A stretch of DNA of 64,000 bases from NCBI GenBank assembly GCA_965221215.1, contig OZ244872.1, positions 1,736,001 to 1,800,000 on the forward strand, written 5' to 3'. Made by a program: the position numbers and the translations under genes. Source of the DNA: Aldehydirespirator sp965221215 (GTDB taxonomy: Bacteria; Actinomycetota; Acidimicrobiia; Acidimicrobiales; Aldehydirespiratoraceae). Shown here piece by piece: positions 26,408-36,200 of this stretch (its first letter is position 1; each line of letters begins with the position of its first letter). The notes beneath the pieces were generated by a model that was not told the origin of the DNA, did not search any database, and worked only from the letters and a program-made list of their open reading frames with translations.

Positions 26408-27549
26408 CAGGCGACTGCTCCGCTGCGGCGCAGAGCCGCGGCCTCGTCGGAGTCGAGGCCCAACTCGGCCAGGATCTCGTCGGTGTGCTGGCCGGCGTGG
26501 GGCGGCGGCCGGCGGATCGCGCCCGGGGTCCGGCTGAAGCGGGGGGCCGGGCCGGGCTGGAGTGTTCCGGCCACCTCAACAAAGGTGCCGCGCTCTCGGT
26601 TGTGGGGATGCTCGGGCGCCTCGGCCGGTGACAGCACCGGCGCGAAACAGGCGTCGGTGCCCTCGAGCAGCTCGCACCACTCGGCCCGGGTGCGCTGGGA
26701 CATGACCGCGGCGAGCTCGTCGGTGAGCTCAGGCCACGCGGCCCGATCCATCTGCTGGTCCCACTCCGGGCCGTGCAGGCCGAGCCGCTCCCGCAACTCG
26801 GCGTAGAACTGGGGCTCGATCGGCCCCAGCGAGATGTAGCCGCCGTCGGCGGTCTCATACACGTTGTAGAAGTGGGCGCCGGTGTCGAGCAGGTTGGTGC
26901 CGCGCTCGCCGCTCCAGAGGCCCGCGCCGGCCATCCCGAAGAAAAGGGTCATCAGCGAGGCGGCACCGTCGACCATGGCCGCGTCCACCACCTGACCCCG
27001 CCCCGAGCTCTGGGCTTCCAGCAGGGCGCACACCATCCCGAAGGCGAGATACATGCCGCCGCCGCCAAAGTCGCCGACGAGGTTGAGGGGCGGCACCGGC
27101 GCCTCGCCCCGCCGGCCGATGCCGTGCAACGCCCCGGCCAGTGCGATGTAGTTGATGTCGTGGCCCGCGGCGCCGGCGTAGGGGCCGTCCTGGCCCCAGC
27201 CCGTCATCCGGCCGTATACCAGGCGAGGATTGCGGGCCTGACAGTCCTGCGGGCCGATCCCGAGACGCTCGGCCACGCCGGGCCGGAATCCCTCAACCAG
27301 CGCGTCGGCGCCGTCGGCCAGCGACAGCACAGTCTCAACCCCTTCGAGAGACTTGAGGTCGATACCGATTGAGCGCCTGCCCCGATTGAGAAGGTCGCGG
27401 GGCGGGTCCTCGGGGTCGCCGCCGCGCACCGCCGAGGCCCGGTCGACCCGTACAACGTCGGCACCCATGTCGGCCAGCATCATGGCGCAGAACGGCCCCG
27501 CACCGATGCCGGCAATCTCGATCACCCGGACCCCTGTCAACGGCCCCAT
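26407..27549 (-). CDS. CaiB/BaiF CoA-transferase family, alpha-methylacyl-CoA racemase-like
   Basis: 380 aa. Predicted to epimerise 2-methylacyl-CoA esters for beta-oxidation of branched or sterol side chains. Family marks: VRVIEIAGIGAGPFCAMMLADMGADV, NRGRRSIGIDLKS, RNPRLVYGRMTGWGQ and the AMACR/MCR block GHDINYIALAG followed by PPLNLVGDFGGGGMYL. His130 and Asp160 sit where mycobacterial MCR has its catalytic His and Asp. These residues favour racemase over CoA-transferase, but substrate specificity is not certain. ATG start, with a small membrane-protein gene coupled downstream. Confidence 0.88.
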   Translation of the reverse strand: MGPLTGVRVIEIAGIGAGPFCAMMLADMGADVVRVDRASAVRGGDPEDPPRDLLNRGRRSIGIDLKSLEGVETVLSLADGADALVEGFRPGVAERLGIGPQDCQARNPRLVYGRMTGWGQDGPYAGAAGHDINYIALAGALHGIGRRGEAPVPPLNLVGDFGGGGMYLAFGMVCALLEAQSSGRGQVVDAAMVDGAASLMTLFFGMAGAGLWSGERGTNLLDTGAHFYNVYETADGGYISLGPIEPQFYAELRERLGLHGPEWDQQMDRAAWPELTDELAAVMSQRTRAEWCELLEGTDACFAPVLSPAEAPEHPHNRERGTFVEVAGTLQPGPAPRFSRTPGAIRRPPPHAGQHTDEILAELGLDSDEAAALRRSGAVA

Positions 27550-27679
27550 ACCCTCCCCTTCCGTGCGGTTGTGCCCCTCAACCTCAACGGCAAGCTATCC
27601 AGGCATCGTCGTTAGGTGTAGCGTCGGTCGGTGGCCTGCATGGTGGACCTGACTTTGGCGACGTGCCAGCCGACGAGCA

Positions 27680-28939
27680 GTGACTGCTGAGGTCTTCGAC
27701 ACCGCTGCGGTGCAGCGGCGGACCGTGGCGGTGTCGATGAGCTCGGTGGTTCCCACGACGATGGCCATGGGGGCGGCGTTCGCGGCCTCGGCGGTGCTGG
27801 CCGAGGAGATAACCGGCAGCGCCACCCTGGCGACGCTGGCCGCGGGCTCGATGTCAATCGGCAGCATGGCCGCCGCCGTTCCGCTGTCGCGCCGGATGGC
27901 CCGCCTGGGCCGGCGCTCGGGATTGGTGGCCGGATGGTGGGCCGGCGCGGCGGGAGCGCTGGCTGCGGTGCTGGCGGCCCTGTTCAGCCTGTACCCGCTG
28001 GTGGTGCTGGGCATGATCGGGGTCGGCGCGGGCCAGGCCACCAACCTGGCCGCCCGCTATGCGGTGGCCGACAACGCGGCCGAGGACCGCCGGGCCCGGG
28101 CCATCGGCATGCTGGTGTGGGCCTCAACCTTCGGCGCAGCCACCGGGCCTGCCTTCGCGCTGGGCCCGATTGCCGACGCCGCCGGGTTCGTCGGCCTTCC
28201 CGAGCTGGCCGGCCCCTATGTGCTGAGCACGGCGATGTTCGTGGCCGGGCTGGCCATCACCCACGTCTGGCTGCGCCCCGACCCGCTCGAGGTGCTCGGC
28301 ACGATCGGAGCGGAGGCCCCCCGCCCGGCGTCGCCGGCCACCGTGGTCCGCCGGATCGCGACCGTGCCCGAGGCCCGCCTCGCCCTGCTGGCCATGCTGG
28401 TGGGGCAACTGGTGATGGTAGGGGTGATGACAGCCACCCCGCTGCACATGACCAGCGGCGATCAGGACCTGGCGGTGATCGGCCAGGTGATCTCGCTGCA
28501 CATCGTCGGGATGTACGCCTTCTCGCCGCTGGTGGGATGGCTCGTGGACCGGCTGGGAACCCACACGGTGGTCACCCTCGGCGGGCTGATCCTGTTCGTG
28601 GGCGCGGAGCTGGCCGGCCACACCGACCCCGAACACAGCGCCGGCCTGTTCAGCGGCCTCACTCTCATCGGCATCGGCTGGAGCTGCGGGCTGATCGCGG
28701 GCAGCACGCTGCTCACCAACGCCTTTCCCGTCCATCAGCGGGTGGAGGTGCAGGGCGGCGCCGACTTCGTGATGATCACCGGCGGCGCGGTGGGCGGCAT
28801 GTCGTCGGGGGCCCTGGTCGAGCTCCTCGGCTACCAGTCGCTGAGCCACTACTCGGGCATAGCCGCCCTGCTGCTGGTGGCCGCCGCCGCCGGCGCCTGG
28901 ATCACAGCCCGCCTGACCCGCCACCGCCAACTCGCCTGA
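27680..28939 (+). CDS. MFS transporter
   Basis: 419 aa, about twelve hydrophobic helices in two groups of six, separated by a loop with RPDPLEVLGTIGAEAPRP. Motif-A-like SRRMARLGRRSGLVAGW follows helix 2, and the equivalent VGWLVDRLGTHTVVTLGG is in the second half. Resembles the Bcr/CmlA and YxlH-like drug-efflux branches, but the substrate is unknown. GTG start with weak Shine-Dalgarno; an ATG 57 nt in would remove the N-terminal tail. Divergent from the racemase gene and convergent with thiQ. Confidence 0.85.
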   Translation: MTAEVFDTAAVQRRTVAVSMSSVVPTTMAMGAAFAASAVLAEEITGSATLATLAAGSMSIGSMAAAVPLSRRMARLGRRSGLVAGWWAGAAGALAAVLAALFSLYPLVVLGMIGVGAGQATNLAARYAVADNAAEDRRARAIGMLVWASTFGAATGPAFALGPIADAAGFVGLPELAGPYVLSTAMFVAGLAITHVWLRPDPLEVLGTIGAEAPRPASPATVVRRIATVPEARLALLAMLVGQLVMVGVMTATPLHMTSGDQDLAVIGQVISLHIVGMYAFSPLVGWLVDRLGTHTVVTLGGLILFVGAELAGHTDPEHSAGLFSGLTLIGIGWSCGLIAGSTLLTNAFPVHQRVEVQGGADFVMITGGAVGGMSSGALVELLGYQSLSHYSGIAALLLVAAAAGAWITARLTRHRQLA

Positions 28940-28958
28940 AGCGGGATCGATCTACTGC

Positions 28959-29963
28959 TCAGCCCTCCAAGGGGGCGAGCTTGGTGGCGTCTATTGAGTA
29001 GGTGAGCGTCTCGCCGACGGCGGCGGCGCTGGGGTCTCGCACCAGCAGGGCGAAGTCGCCGGGGACGGTTCGCAGGGTCAGCTCGCAACGATCTCCTCGG
29101 AAGCGGACATCGGTGACAGTGCCGGTGACGGTGTCGCCGGCACCAAGCAGCGGGACGTCCAGGCGGGTGAAGGCGTCGGCGCGAAGCACGGCGGGGCCGG
29201 CGGCGGCACTCAAGGAGCCCCAGGGCACCGTGCCGTCGTCCTCGACGGTCACCACGTTGGCGTGGCCCAAGAAGCGGGCCACCGCCTCGCTTCGGGGATC
29301 GTGCCAGATGTCGGCCGGGGAGCCGATCCGAGCGATGCGGCCCGACTGCATCACCGCCACCCGGTCGGCCACCGCGAAGGCCTCGTCGTGGTCGTGGGTG
29401 ACGTGCAGGACGGTCACGCCGAGGCGGCGCAGCAGAGTCCTCAGCTCCTCGGTGAGCTCGTCGCGGCGGGGACGGTCCAGCGAGCCCAGCGGCTCGTCGA
29501 GCATCAACAGCCTGGGCTCGGGGGCCAGCGAGCGGGCCAGCGCCACCCGCTGGGCCTCGCCGCCCGACAGCGTGGCGATCTGCCGCGCCTCGAAGCCGGC
29601 CAGACCCACCAGCGCCAGCACCTCGGCCACCCGGCGGCGGCGGGCCGGGGCGTCCATCTTCTGCATCCGCAGCCCGAAGGCGACGTTGGCGGCCACATCG
29701 CGGTGTGAGAACAGGGCGTGCTCCTGGAACATCAGCCCGAAGTCGCGGCGATGCACCGGCAGCCCGGCCAGATCCTCGCCGTCCCAGCGGACTTCGCCGC
29801 CGTCGAGGGGCTGCAGGCCGGCCACGGCCCGCAGCAGCGTGCTCTTGCCACAGCCGCTCGGGCCCAGGATGGCGACAACCTCGCCGGTCGCCGCCTCCAA
29901 GTCGACCCCGTCGAGGGCTGCGACCCGACCGAAGGAGACCCTGGCCCCTCTCACCGTCAGCAT
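28959..29963 (-). CDS. thiQ: thiamine ABC transporter ATP-binding protein ThiQ
   Basis: 334 aa. Walker A GPSGCGKST at 34-42, Q-loop LMFQEHALFSHRDVAANV, signature LSGGEAQRVALARSL, Walker B LLMLDEPLGSLDRPRRDEL and H-loop VLHVTHDHDEAFAVAD. A C-terminal TOBE-like regulatory domain of ~100 residues makes it longer than Proteobacterial ThiQ (~230 aa) and closer to FbpC/PotA. The thiamine assignment rests on operon context: ATG directly follows the thiP stop (TAGATG) and the operon has a TPP riboswitch. Confidence 0.88.
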   Translation of the reverse strand: MLTVRGARVSFGRVAALDGVDLEAATGEVVAILGPSGCGKSTLLRAVAGLQPLDGGEVRWDGEDLAGLPVHRRDFGLMFQEHALFSHRDVAANVAFGLRMQKMDAPARRRRVAEVLALVGLAGFEARQIATLSGGEAQRVALARSLAPEPRLLMLDEPLGSLDRPRRDELTEELRTLLRRLGVTVLHVTHDHDEAFAVADRVAVMQSGRIARIGSPADIWHDPRSEAVARFLGHANVVTVEDDGTVPWGSLSAAAGPAVLRADAFTRLDVPLLGAGDTVTGTVTDVRFRGDRCELTLRTVPGDFALLVRDPSAAAVGETLTYSIDATKLAPLEG

Positions 29964-31613
29964 CTAGAACGCCCCCCTGCGGGTGTCGCCCCAAAGGTCC
30001 ATGACGAAGACTGCCACAGCGGTGAGCGCCATGAGCGCCACCGCCAGTGCCATGGCCTGGCCCCTCAGAGCCTCGCCGGGGGTGCCCAGCAGCCGGAACA
30101 GCGCCAGCGGGGCGGTGAGCGTCTCTGGCCGGCGGGGAATGAACGAAGTCGCCCCGAACTCGCCCAGCGACACCGCGAAGGCAAACCCGGCGCCGACGGC
30201 CACGCCCCGGGCCGCAACCCGCAGATCCACCTCGCGGCGAACCCGCCGGGGCGGGGCGCCGAGCACCGCGGCGGCCTCCCGGGCACGGGGATTCACGGTG
30301 CGCAGCAGCGGCACCAGGGTTCGCACCACGAAGGGAATACCCACCAGCGCGTGGGCGATGGGCACCACGATCACCGAGGTGCGGATGTCGATGGGCGGGC
30401 GGTCGAGCACCAACAGGAACCCCAGCCCGATGGTGACGGCGGAGACGCCCAGCGGGAGGGTCAGCCCGATGTCGAAGGCTCGGCCCATCGCTCCGCCACC
30501 TCGGGAGTCCGACCGCAGCACCACCAGCGCAGCCACCCCACCCACCAGCACCGCCAGCGCAGCGGCGGGAACCGCGAACGCGAGCGAGTTGCCCAGAGCG
30601 GCCAGGGCCGTGCCCGGCAGCAGGCTGACCCGCTCGGCCATGGCTGTGTAGTTGCGGATCGTGTAGCCGCCGCCGCGGCCGGCCGCGAACGACCGCTCTA
30701 CCAGCACCGCCAGCGGCAGTCCCAGAATCAGCCCCATCACCGCCAGGTTGGCGACCAGGCCGGGGCCCCTGCGTCGGGGCGCGGCCGCAGGCGAGGCGGC
30801 GGGCTCGATGGCGGCCCGCCGCCGCTCCAGCCCGTTCGACACCGCCACGAGCGCAATCACCGCGGCCAGCTGCACCACAGCCAGGGCTGCGGCCGTCTCC
30901 AGGTCGAGCCGGACCACGGCGTAGCGGTAGATCTCGGTCTCGATGGTGGCCCGAGCCGGTCCGCCCAGTATCAGCACCACCCCGAACGACGTGAACGAGA
31001 ACAGGTAGACGATGGCTGAGGCCGCGGCTATAGACGGAGCCAGCCGGGGCAGCACGACGCGGCGGAACACCTCGATCCTTGAGGCGCCCAACACTCGGGC
31101 CTGATCCTCCACCCGGGCGTCGAGGTTGGCCCAGTGGGCGCCGACCGTTCGCAGCACCACGGCGTAGTTGAAGAACACATGGGCCGCCAGGATGGCCCAC
31201 ACGGTGTGGCGCAGGTTCACTCCGTCGCCGCCGGCGAGGCCGAACCGGGCGAACAGGCCCTCGAACGCGGCGGCCACCACCACGGTGGGCAGCACGAACG
31301 GCACCGTCGCCAACGCCCTCATCAGCCGCTGCCCCCGGAAGCGCAGCCGGGCCATGGCCGCCGCCGCGGGCAGCGCCACCGCCACGGTGAGGGCGGTGGA
31401 CACCGCCGCCTGCCAGGCGGTGAACCAGATCACCGAGCGATGCGAACCCGAGCCGAGCACTTCGCCCAGCAGGCCGGCCGGGCTGCTCCCGCCGAAGCCT
31501 CGGGCGATAACTCCGGCCATGGGCCAGACAAAGAACAGCACCATGAAGGCGGCCACCGCCACCGCGGGCAGCGCGGCGGCCGTGCCCCGCCCGACCCGGA
31601 CCGCGGCGGTCAT
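29964..31613 (-). CDS. thiP: thiamine ABC transporter permease ThiP
   Basis: 549 aa, a fused double permease with about 12 TM helices. Two EAA loops are visible: DQARVLGASRIEVFRRVVLP near residue 180 and REAAAVLGAPPRRVRREVDL near 445, one per half, as in ThiP and FbpB. ATG start with a GGA-type Shine-Dalgarno; an earlier in-frame start would add only a repeat-derived stretch. 187 nt separate it from thiB and contain a 138-bp repeat copy, so transcription from the riboswitch must cross it unless there is a second promoter. Confidence 0.9.
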   Translation of the reverse strand: MTAAVRVGRGTAAALPAVAVAAFMVLFFVWPMAGVIARGFGGSSPAGLLGEVLGSGSHRSVIWFTAWQAAVSTALTVAVALPAAAAMARLRFRGQRLMRALATVPFVLPTVVVAAAFEGLFARFGLAGGDGVNLRHTVWAILAAHVFFNYAVVLRTVGAHWANLDARVEDQARVLGASRIEVFRRVVLPRLAPSIAAASAIVYLFSFTSFGVVLILGGPARATIETEIYRYAVVRLDLETAAALAVVQLAAVIALVAVSNGLERRRAAIEPAASPAAAPRRRGPGLVANLAVMGLILGLPLAVLVERSFAAGRGGGYTIRNYTAMAERVSLLPGTALAALGNSLAFAVPAAALAVLVGGVAALVVLRSDSRGGGAMGRAFDIGLTLPLGVSAVTIGLGFLLVLDRPPIDIRTSVIVVPIAHALVGIPFVVRTLVPLLRTVNPRAREAAAVLGAPPRRVRREVDLRVAARGVAVGAGFAFAVSLGEFGATSFIPRRPETLTAPLALFRLLGTPGEALRGQAMALAVALMALTAVAVFVMDLWGDTRRGAF

Positions 31614-31632
31614 GATTCCGGCCGCGAATCTA

Positions 31633-31770
31633 AGAGCGTGCGCGGGTAGGTGCAAGCTCGTCGCGTCGCAGCGGGGTCATTCCCGCTCTTGTTCGCTGCG
31701 CTCACGGGCCGCTCGGGCCACGGCCTCGCCCGTATGGGCCGGAATCGCTCACCTACTCGCTCGGCCTCTA
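31633..31770 (-). repeat. 138-bp long-form repeat, copy between thiP and thiB
   Basis: On the plus strand it begins agagcgtgcgcgggtaggtg and continues through tcgcgtcgcagcgg, the short-form core (cattcccgctcttgttcgct, gggccgctcgggccacggcc), then cctcgcccgtatgggcc, to tactcgctcggcctct. The partner copy of equal length lies on the other side of thiB in the same orientation. Confidence 0.9.
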
Positions 31771-31800
31771 AAGCGGGGCAGCCTGCTCGTACGGGGCGGG

Positions 31801-32865
31801 TCAGCGCAGGACTATCTCCACCCAGCGGTCGGTCCAGGCGTCGCGCTGGGCCTCGATCTCGGCCGGGTCCAACATGAGCGGGTCGGCCGCGATCTCGGCG
31901 TGGGCCACGAACTCCGGAGGCAGGGTGGCCGCCGCTGTGACCGGGAACACGAACATGTTGAGCGGAACGTCGTTCTGGAACGTGTCGGTGAGCATGAAGT
32001 CGATCAGCGCCCGTGCCCCCTCGGGGTTGTCGGCACCGGCGAGCACCCCGGCGAACTCGATCTGGCGGTAGCAGCTGGCGGTGACCACTCCGGTGGGGGG
32101 CTCGTCGACGGGCGGATCGGCGAAGATGACCTCCGCGGGCGGGCTCGACGCGTACGACACCACGATCGGCCGGTCACCGCCGCCCGCGGTGAACTCGCCG
32201 TAGTAGGCGTCCTCCCAGCCCGCGGTGACCGACACGCCATTGTCTCGCAGCGCAGCCCAGTAGTCCTCCCAGCCGTCGCCGTAGCGGGCGATGGTGGCCA
32301 GCAGGAAGGCCAGGCCCGGCGACGAGGTCTCGGGGCTCTGCACCACGAGCATGTCCCGGTAGGCCGGGTCGGTGAGATCGTCTAGGGACGACGGGGGCGG
32401 CGGCGAGCCGTCGAAGGCGTCGATCCAGTAGTTGAGACACACGTCGCCGAAATCGACCGGCGTGACCCGGTGCTCGGCATCGAGCACGAAGCGCTCGGGC
32501 ACGCCGGCGAGGCCGGGGGATGCGTGCGGCTCGAACATGGAGCAGTCGAGGCCGCGCTGCAAGAAGGTGTTGTCGATCCCGAACAGCACGTCGCCCAGCG
32601 GCTCTCCCGCGGTGAGGCAGGCCTGGGCCACCAGCGCGCCGGCGTCGCCGGAGGCGAGCTGCTCCACCTCGATGCCGGTGGCTGCGGTGAACGCCTCGAA
32701 CGTCTCCGGCGACACGTAGAACGAGTCGTGGGTGAGCAGCGTCACCGTGGTGCCCGCCAGGTCGTCGGGCTCTCCGGCGCGGTCGCCGCTGCAGGCCGCC
32801 GCCACCATGGCGACTGCGGCCACGGCGAACAGCGCGGCGCGAGACCGTCGAGGCCGAGTGTTCAC
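31801..32865 (-). CDS. thiB: thiamine ABC transporter substrate-binding lipoprotein ThiB/TbpA
   Basis: 354 aa. Lipoprotein signal: RPRRSRAALFAVAAVAMVAAAC, with the lipobox Cys at about residue 25. The mature part begins TVTLLTHDSFYVSPETFEAF and TGIEVEQLASGDAGALVAQA, the ThiB/TbpA pattern. FGIDNTFLQRGLD and PVDFGDVCLNYW follow, and VSYASSPPAEVIF resembles the thiamine-site region. The GTG start is set by the signal peptide; the frame stays open upstream through the repeat and riboswitch, but that is non-coding sequence. First gene of thiBPQ. Confidence 0.92.
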   Translation of the reverse strand: MNTRPRRSRAALFAVAAVAMVAAACSGDRAGEPDDLAGTTVTLLTHDSFYVSPETFEAFTAATGIEVEQLASGDAGALVAQACLTAGEPLGDVLFGIDNTFLQRGLDCSMFEPHASPGLAGVPERFVLDAEHRVTPVDFGDVCLNYWIDAFDGSPPPPSSLDDLTDPAYRDMLVVQSPETSSPGLAFLLATIARYGDGWEDYWAALRDNGVSVTAGWEDAYYGEFTAGGGDRPIVVSYASSPPAEVIFADPPVDEPPTGVVTASCYRQIEFAGVLAGADNPEGARALIDFMLTDTFQNDVPLNMFVFPVTAAATLPPEFVAHAEIAADPLMLDPAEIEAQRDAWTDRWVEIVLR

Positions 32866-32911
32866 ACATCGACGGTTGGCTCGCGGGTGCGCGTCGGTCT
32901 GAGCGGGATTC

Positions 32912-33049
32912 AGAGCGTGCGCGGATAGGCAAGGGGGTGTCGCGTCGCAGCGGTGCCATTCCCGCTCTCGTTCGCTTCGCTCACGGGCCGCTCGGGCCAC
33001 GGCCTCGCCCGTATGGGCTGGCTTCGCTCGCCGACCCGCTCGGCCTCTT
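32912..33049 (-). repeat. 138-bp long-form repeat, copy between TPP riboswitch and thiB
   Basis: Begins agagcgtgcgcggataggca and ends cccgctcggcctct, aligned end to end with the copy between thiB and thiP. It lies in the thiB leader, downstream of the riboswitch. Confidence 0.9.
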
Positions 33050-33070
33050 GGTGGGGGTTGGTGATCCATG

Positions 33071-33177
33071 GGGTCTTCCTCCGCTGGCATTACCCAGATC
33101 AGGTCGGCGGGTCGACACCGCTGCGAATGGCGCGGATGCCCTCTCAGCCCGGCTGTCCCGAGCTCCCCGGCTCTTGT
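33071..33177 (-). promoter_or_regulatory. TPP riboswitch (THI element)
   Basis: On the minus strand the conserved core reads GGGGAGC, a P3 hairpin, GCTGAGAGGG, then CCGACCTGATCTGGGTAATG directly followed by CCAGCGGAGGAAGACCCC. CTGAGA and CTGATCTGG-TAATGCCAGCGGAGG are the hallmark pyrophosphate- and pyrimidine-binding segments. It should sense thiamine pyrophosphate and lower thiBPQ expression when TPP is plentiful. About 200 nt, including a repeat copy, separate it from the thiB start. The outer P1 boundaries are approximate. Confidence 0.95.
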
Positions 33178-33204
33178 TGTCTGCGCGACTATAGGCGCTC
33201 GCAC

Positions 33205-36200
33205 TCAGTCGTTGTCGTTGATGGTGATGATGGCTCTGCGGTCGGCGATGGGGACGGCCCCGAAGGGCGACACGAACAACAAGTTCACCTGGAACTCCTC
33301 GGCGGGCTCCACGAGGGAGTCTTCCAGGAGGCTCACCCGCACCTGACGCTCGACCACACCGGGCTCGAACGTCAGCCAGCCGCCCGCTCTGCCGAAGTCG
33401 ACGTCCGTCACCGCCCAGATTGGATTCCTGGGGTTCCACGCGCTGGAGCCGCCGAACTCGGTCTTCCAGTACACCCGCAAGCGCTGACTCGAGGCATGCG
33501 ACAAAGTCACCGTGACACTCACCCGCTCGCCCTCTGTGCCAGAAGCATCCTCGATAGAGAACCCGGGATCAACCACCGGCGGCGGCGGAGGCGGCGGAGG
33601 GGGTGCGGGATCGTCGTCGTCGGCAACGGCGATCGCCGCGGAGCCTTGCGTCGCCGACACCGTGTAGCCCGACCCGTCATCGACGGTCACCGTCACCGAG
33701 CCGTCAGCCTCATCAACATCGTCATTGGTCGTGGACACCGTCAGCGTCGCGCTCCCAGACGCGGGGATCGTCACCTGCCGAGAACCCGTCGCCGCACCAA
33801 AATCACCTGATGCCGTCACCGTCACGTCCACCGTCAACGCCGCCGACGGCGCCGGATCCGCAGTCACTGTGAACACCGCGTCGCCGCCCTCGGTCACGCC
33901 GCTGCCTGCGGAGATGCCCACCTCTGGCTCAACCACCGGAGGCGGGGGCGGCGGGGGTGCGGGATCGTCGTCATCGACCACGGCGACCGCCGCGGAGCCT
34001 TGCGTCGCCGACACCGTGTAGCCCGAGCCGTCGTCGACTGTCACCGTCACAGAGCCGTCTACTTCGTCGACGCTGTCGTTGGTCGTGGTGACCGTCACCG
34101 TGACGGCGCCGCTGGTGGGCACCGTCACCTGCCGCGAACCGGTGGACACACCGAAATCGCCGCTCTGGGTGACCGTCACGTCCACCGTCAACGCAGCCGA
34201 CGGCGCGGGATCCGCGGTCACGGTGAACCCCGCGTCGCCGCCCTCGGTCACGCCCGCACCCGCCGCGATACTCACCTCGGGCTCAACCACCGGAGGCGGA
34301 GGCGGAGGCGGCGGCGGGTTGTTGCATCGTGCCATGGCTTGCAGGGTGCGCACCGTGCGATCCCAGCGCGTGTTGTCGAACCGGCTCTTGATGGCCTGGG
34401 CATCGGCCACCGTCATCGCCGCCTCGCCAGTGTCCACCCCCAACGCAGCCAGAACCCGATCCCAACGCTGCTGATGCGCGCTATGGCTGTACTCGCCGCG
34501 CCACTGCTGCACCTCCGAAACCGTCACCGCATCAGACGGCAACTGAACCGTGCACACCGGCGGAGGCGGCGGCGGATCATCATCATCGGCCACCGCCACC
34601 GTCGCGGAGCCGGCTGTGGACGACACCGTGTAGCCGGAGCCGCCATCCACCGTCACCGTCACCGAGCCGTCTGCTTCGTCGACGCTGTCGTTGGTGGTGG
34701 CCACCGTGTATGTCGCGCTGCCGGAGGTGGGCACCGTCACCTGCCGAGAGCCCGTCGCCGCACCGAAATCGCCGGACTGCGCCACCGTCACATCCACCGA
34801 CAACGGACTCGACGGCGCCGGGCTCGCCGCGACGGTGAACGTTGCGTCACCACCCTCAGAAACGCCACCGCCCGCAGCGACGGAAACCTCGGGCTCAATC
34901 ACCGGAGGAGGAGGCGGCGGCGGGTTGTTGCATCGTGCCATGGCTTGCAGGGTGCGCACCGTGCGATCCCAGCGCGTGTTGTCGATCCGGCTCTTGATGG
35001 ACTGGGCATCCGCCACCGTCATGACAGCCTCGCCAGTGTCCACCCCCAACGCAGCCAGCACCCGATCCCAACGCCGCTGATGCGCGCTATGGCTGTAACC
35101 GCCGCGCCAGCCCGTCACCTCCGACACCGTCACCGCATCAGACGGCAACTGAACCGTGCACACCGGAGACTGCGGCGGCTGATCATCATCATCGGCCACC
35201 GCCACCGATGCCGAACCGGCCGTGGACGAAACCGTGTAGCCCGAGCCGTCATCGACAGTGACGGTGACCGAGCCGTCGGCCTCGTCGGTGCTGTCGTTAC
35301 TTGTGGAGAGTGCCAGCGTGGCACTGCCAGAGGTCGGGACCGTCACCTGGTGCGAGCCCACCGGAACGCCATAGTCGCCAGCCTGCGCCACCGTCACATC
35401 CACCGTCAACGCCGCCGACGGCGCCGGGCTTGCCGCGACGGTGAACGTTGCGTCACCACCCTCAGTGACACCGGCGCCCGCCGCGATGCTGACCTCCGGC
35501 GTGGTTGATGAAGGAGCGTCGTCATCGGCTATCGCTGCCGTGGCAGCGCCTGCCGTCCATGACACCAGGTAGCCGTTGCCCCGGTTGACGGTTGCCGTTA
35601 CCGAGCCGTTGGCTTCATCCGCCTGGTCATCGCTGGTGGCAACGGTCAGCGCGGCGCTGCCGGTGGTCGGGATGGTTGCCGTCTGCAAGCCCGGAGCGAT
35701 CCCGAAGTCGCCGGTCTGGGACACGCTCACGGTGACGTCCAGATCGGCTGCGGGCGCCGGGTCGGCGGTTATTGTGAAGGTGGCATTGCCGCCCTCGGTT
35801 ATGTCGCCGTCTGCCGCGATGCTGACTGTGGGGCCGGGCGAAGGGAGCAGCTGTTGCCGGGCGAGCCGCAGGGCCATGGCCTGTACGTCGACCGGCAAAC
35901 TGGCGAAAGCGGGCTGCAGCCGGGAACTCGGGGCTTCCGGCAGAAGCGCTGCTCGCTGGTCCTGGCCGGTTTGGTCCCATTGCTGCTCCGCCAGCGCGAC
36001 CAGTTCGGCATTGGTGACGGTAAAGCGCAGGCGCACTGTCGTGGAGCCGCCGCCGCTGTTCTCCGCCGCAAGACCAATTTCATAGACGCCATCTTGATTG
36101 GCGTCGCCCGGCGGGTCGAAGTCATGCTCATTGAACACAAGGAGACCGCTATCTTGGTACAAGATAAATTCGCCCCTGTCGGGTCCTGTCAAGGAGTATT

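Larger units (their letters stand above)
33590..35520 (-). repeat. tandem Calx-beta-encoding DNA repeats
   Basis: Units of about 290-300 bp encode E-V-S-I-A-A-G-x-G-V-T-E-G-G-D-A-x-F-T-V with the closing G-S-A-x-V-A-V-A-D-D-D. Units within this gene and in the neighbouring PQQ-dehydrogenase gene are nearly identical for long stretches (for example gtcaccgtcacctgccgaga-type segments), consistent with recent duplication or gene conversion. Confidence 0.8.

Noticed and set aside
33590..35520. Regular ~300-bp DNA repeats that might suggest a CRISPR-like or satellite array
   Set aside because: They encode Calx-beta domains in frame; unit length and lack of unique spacers rule out CRISPR.
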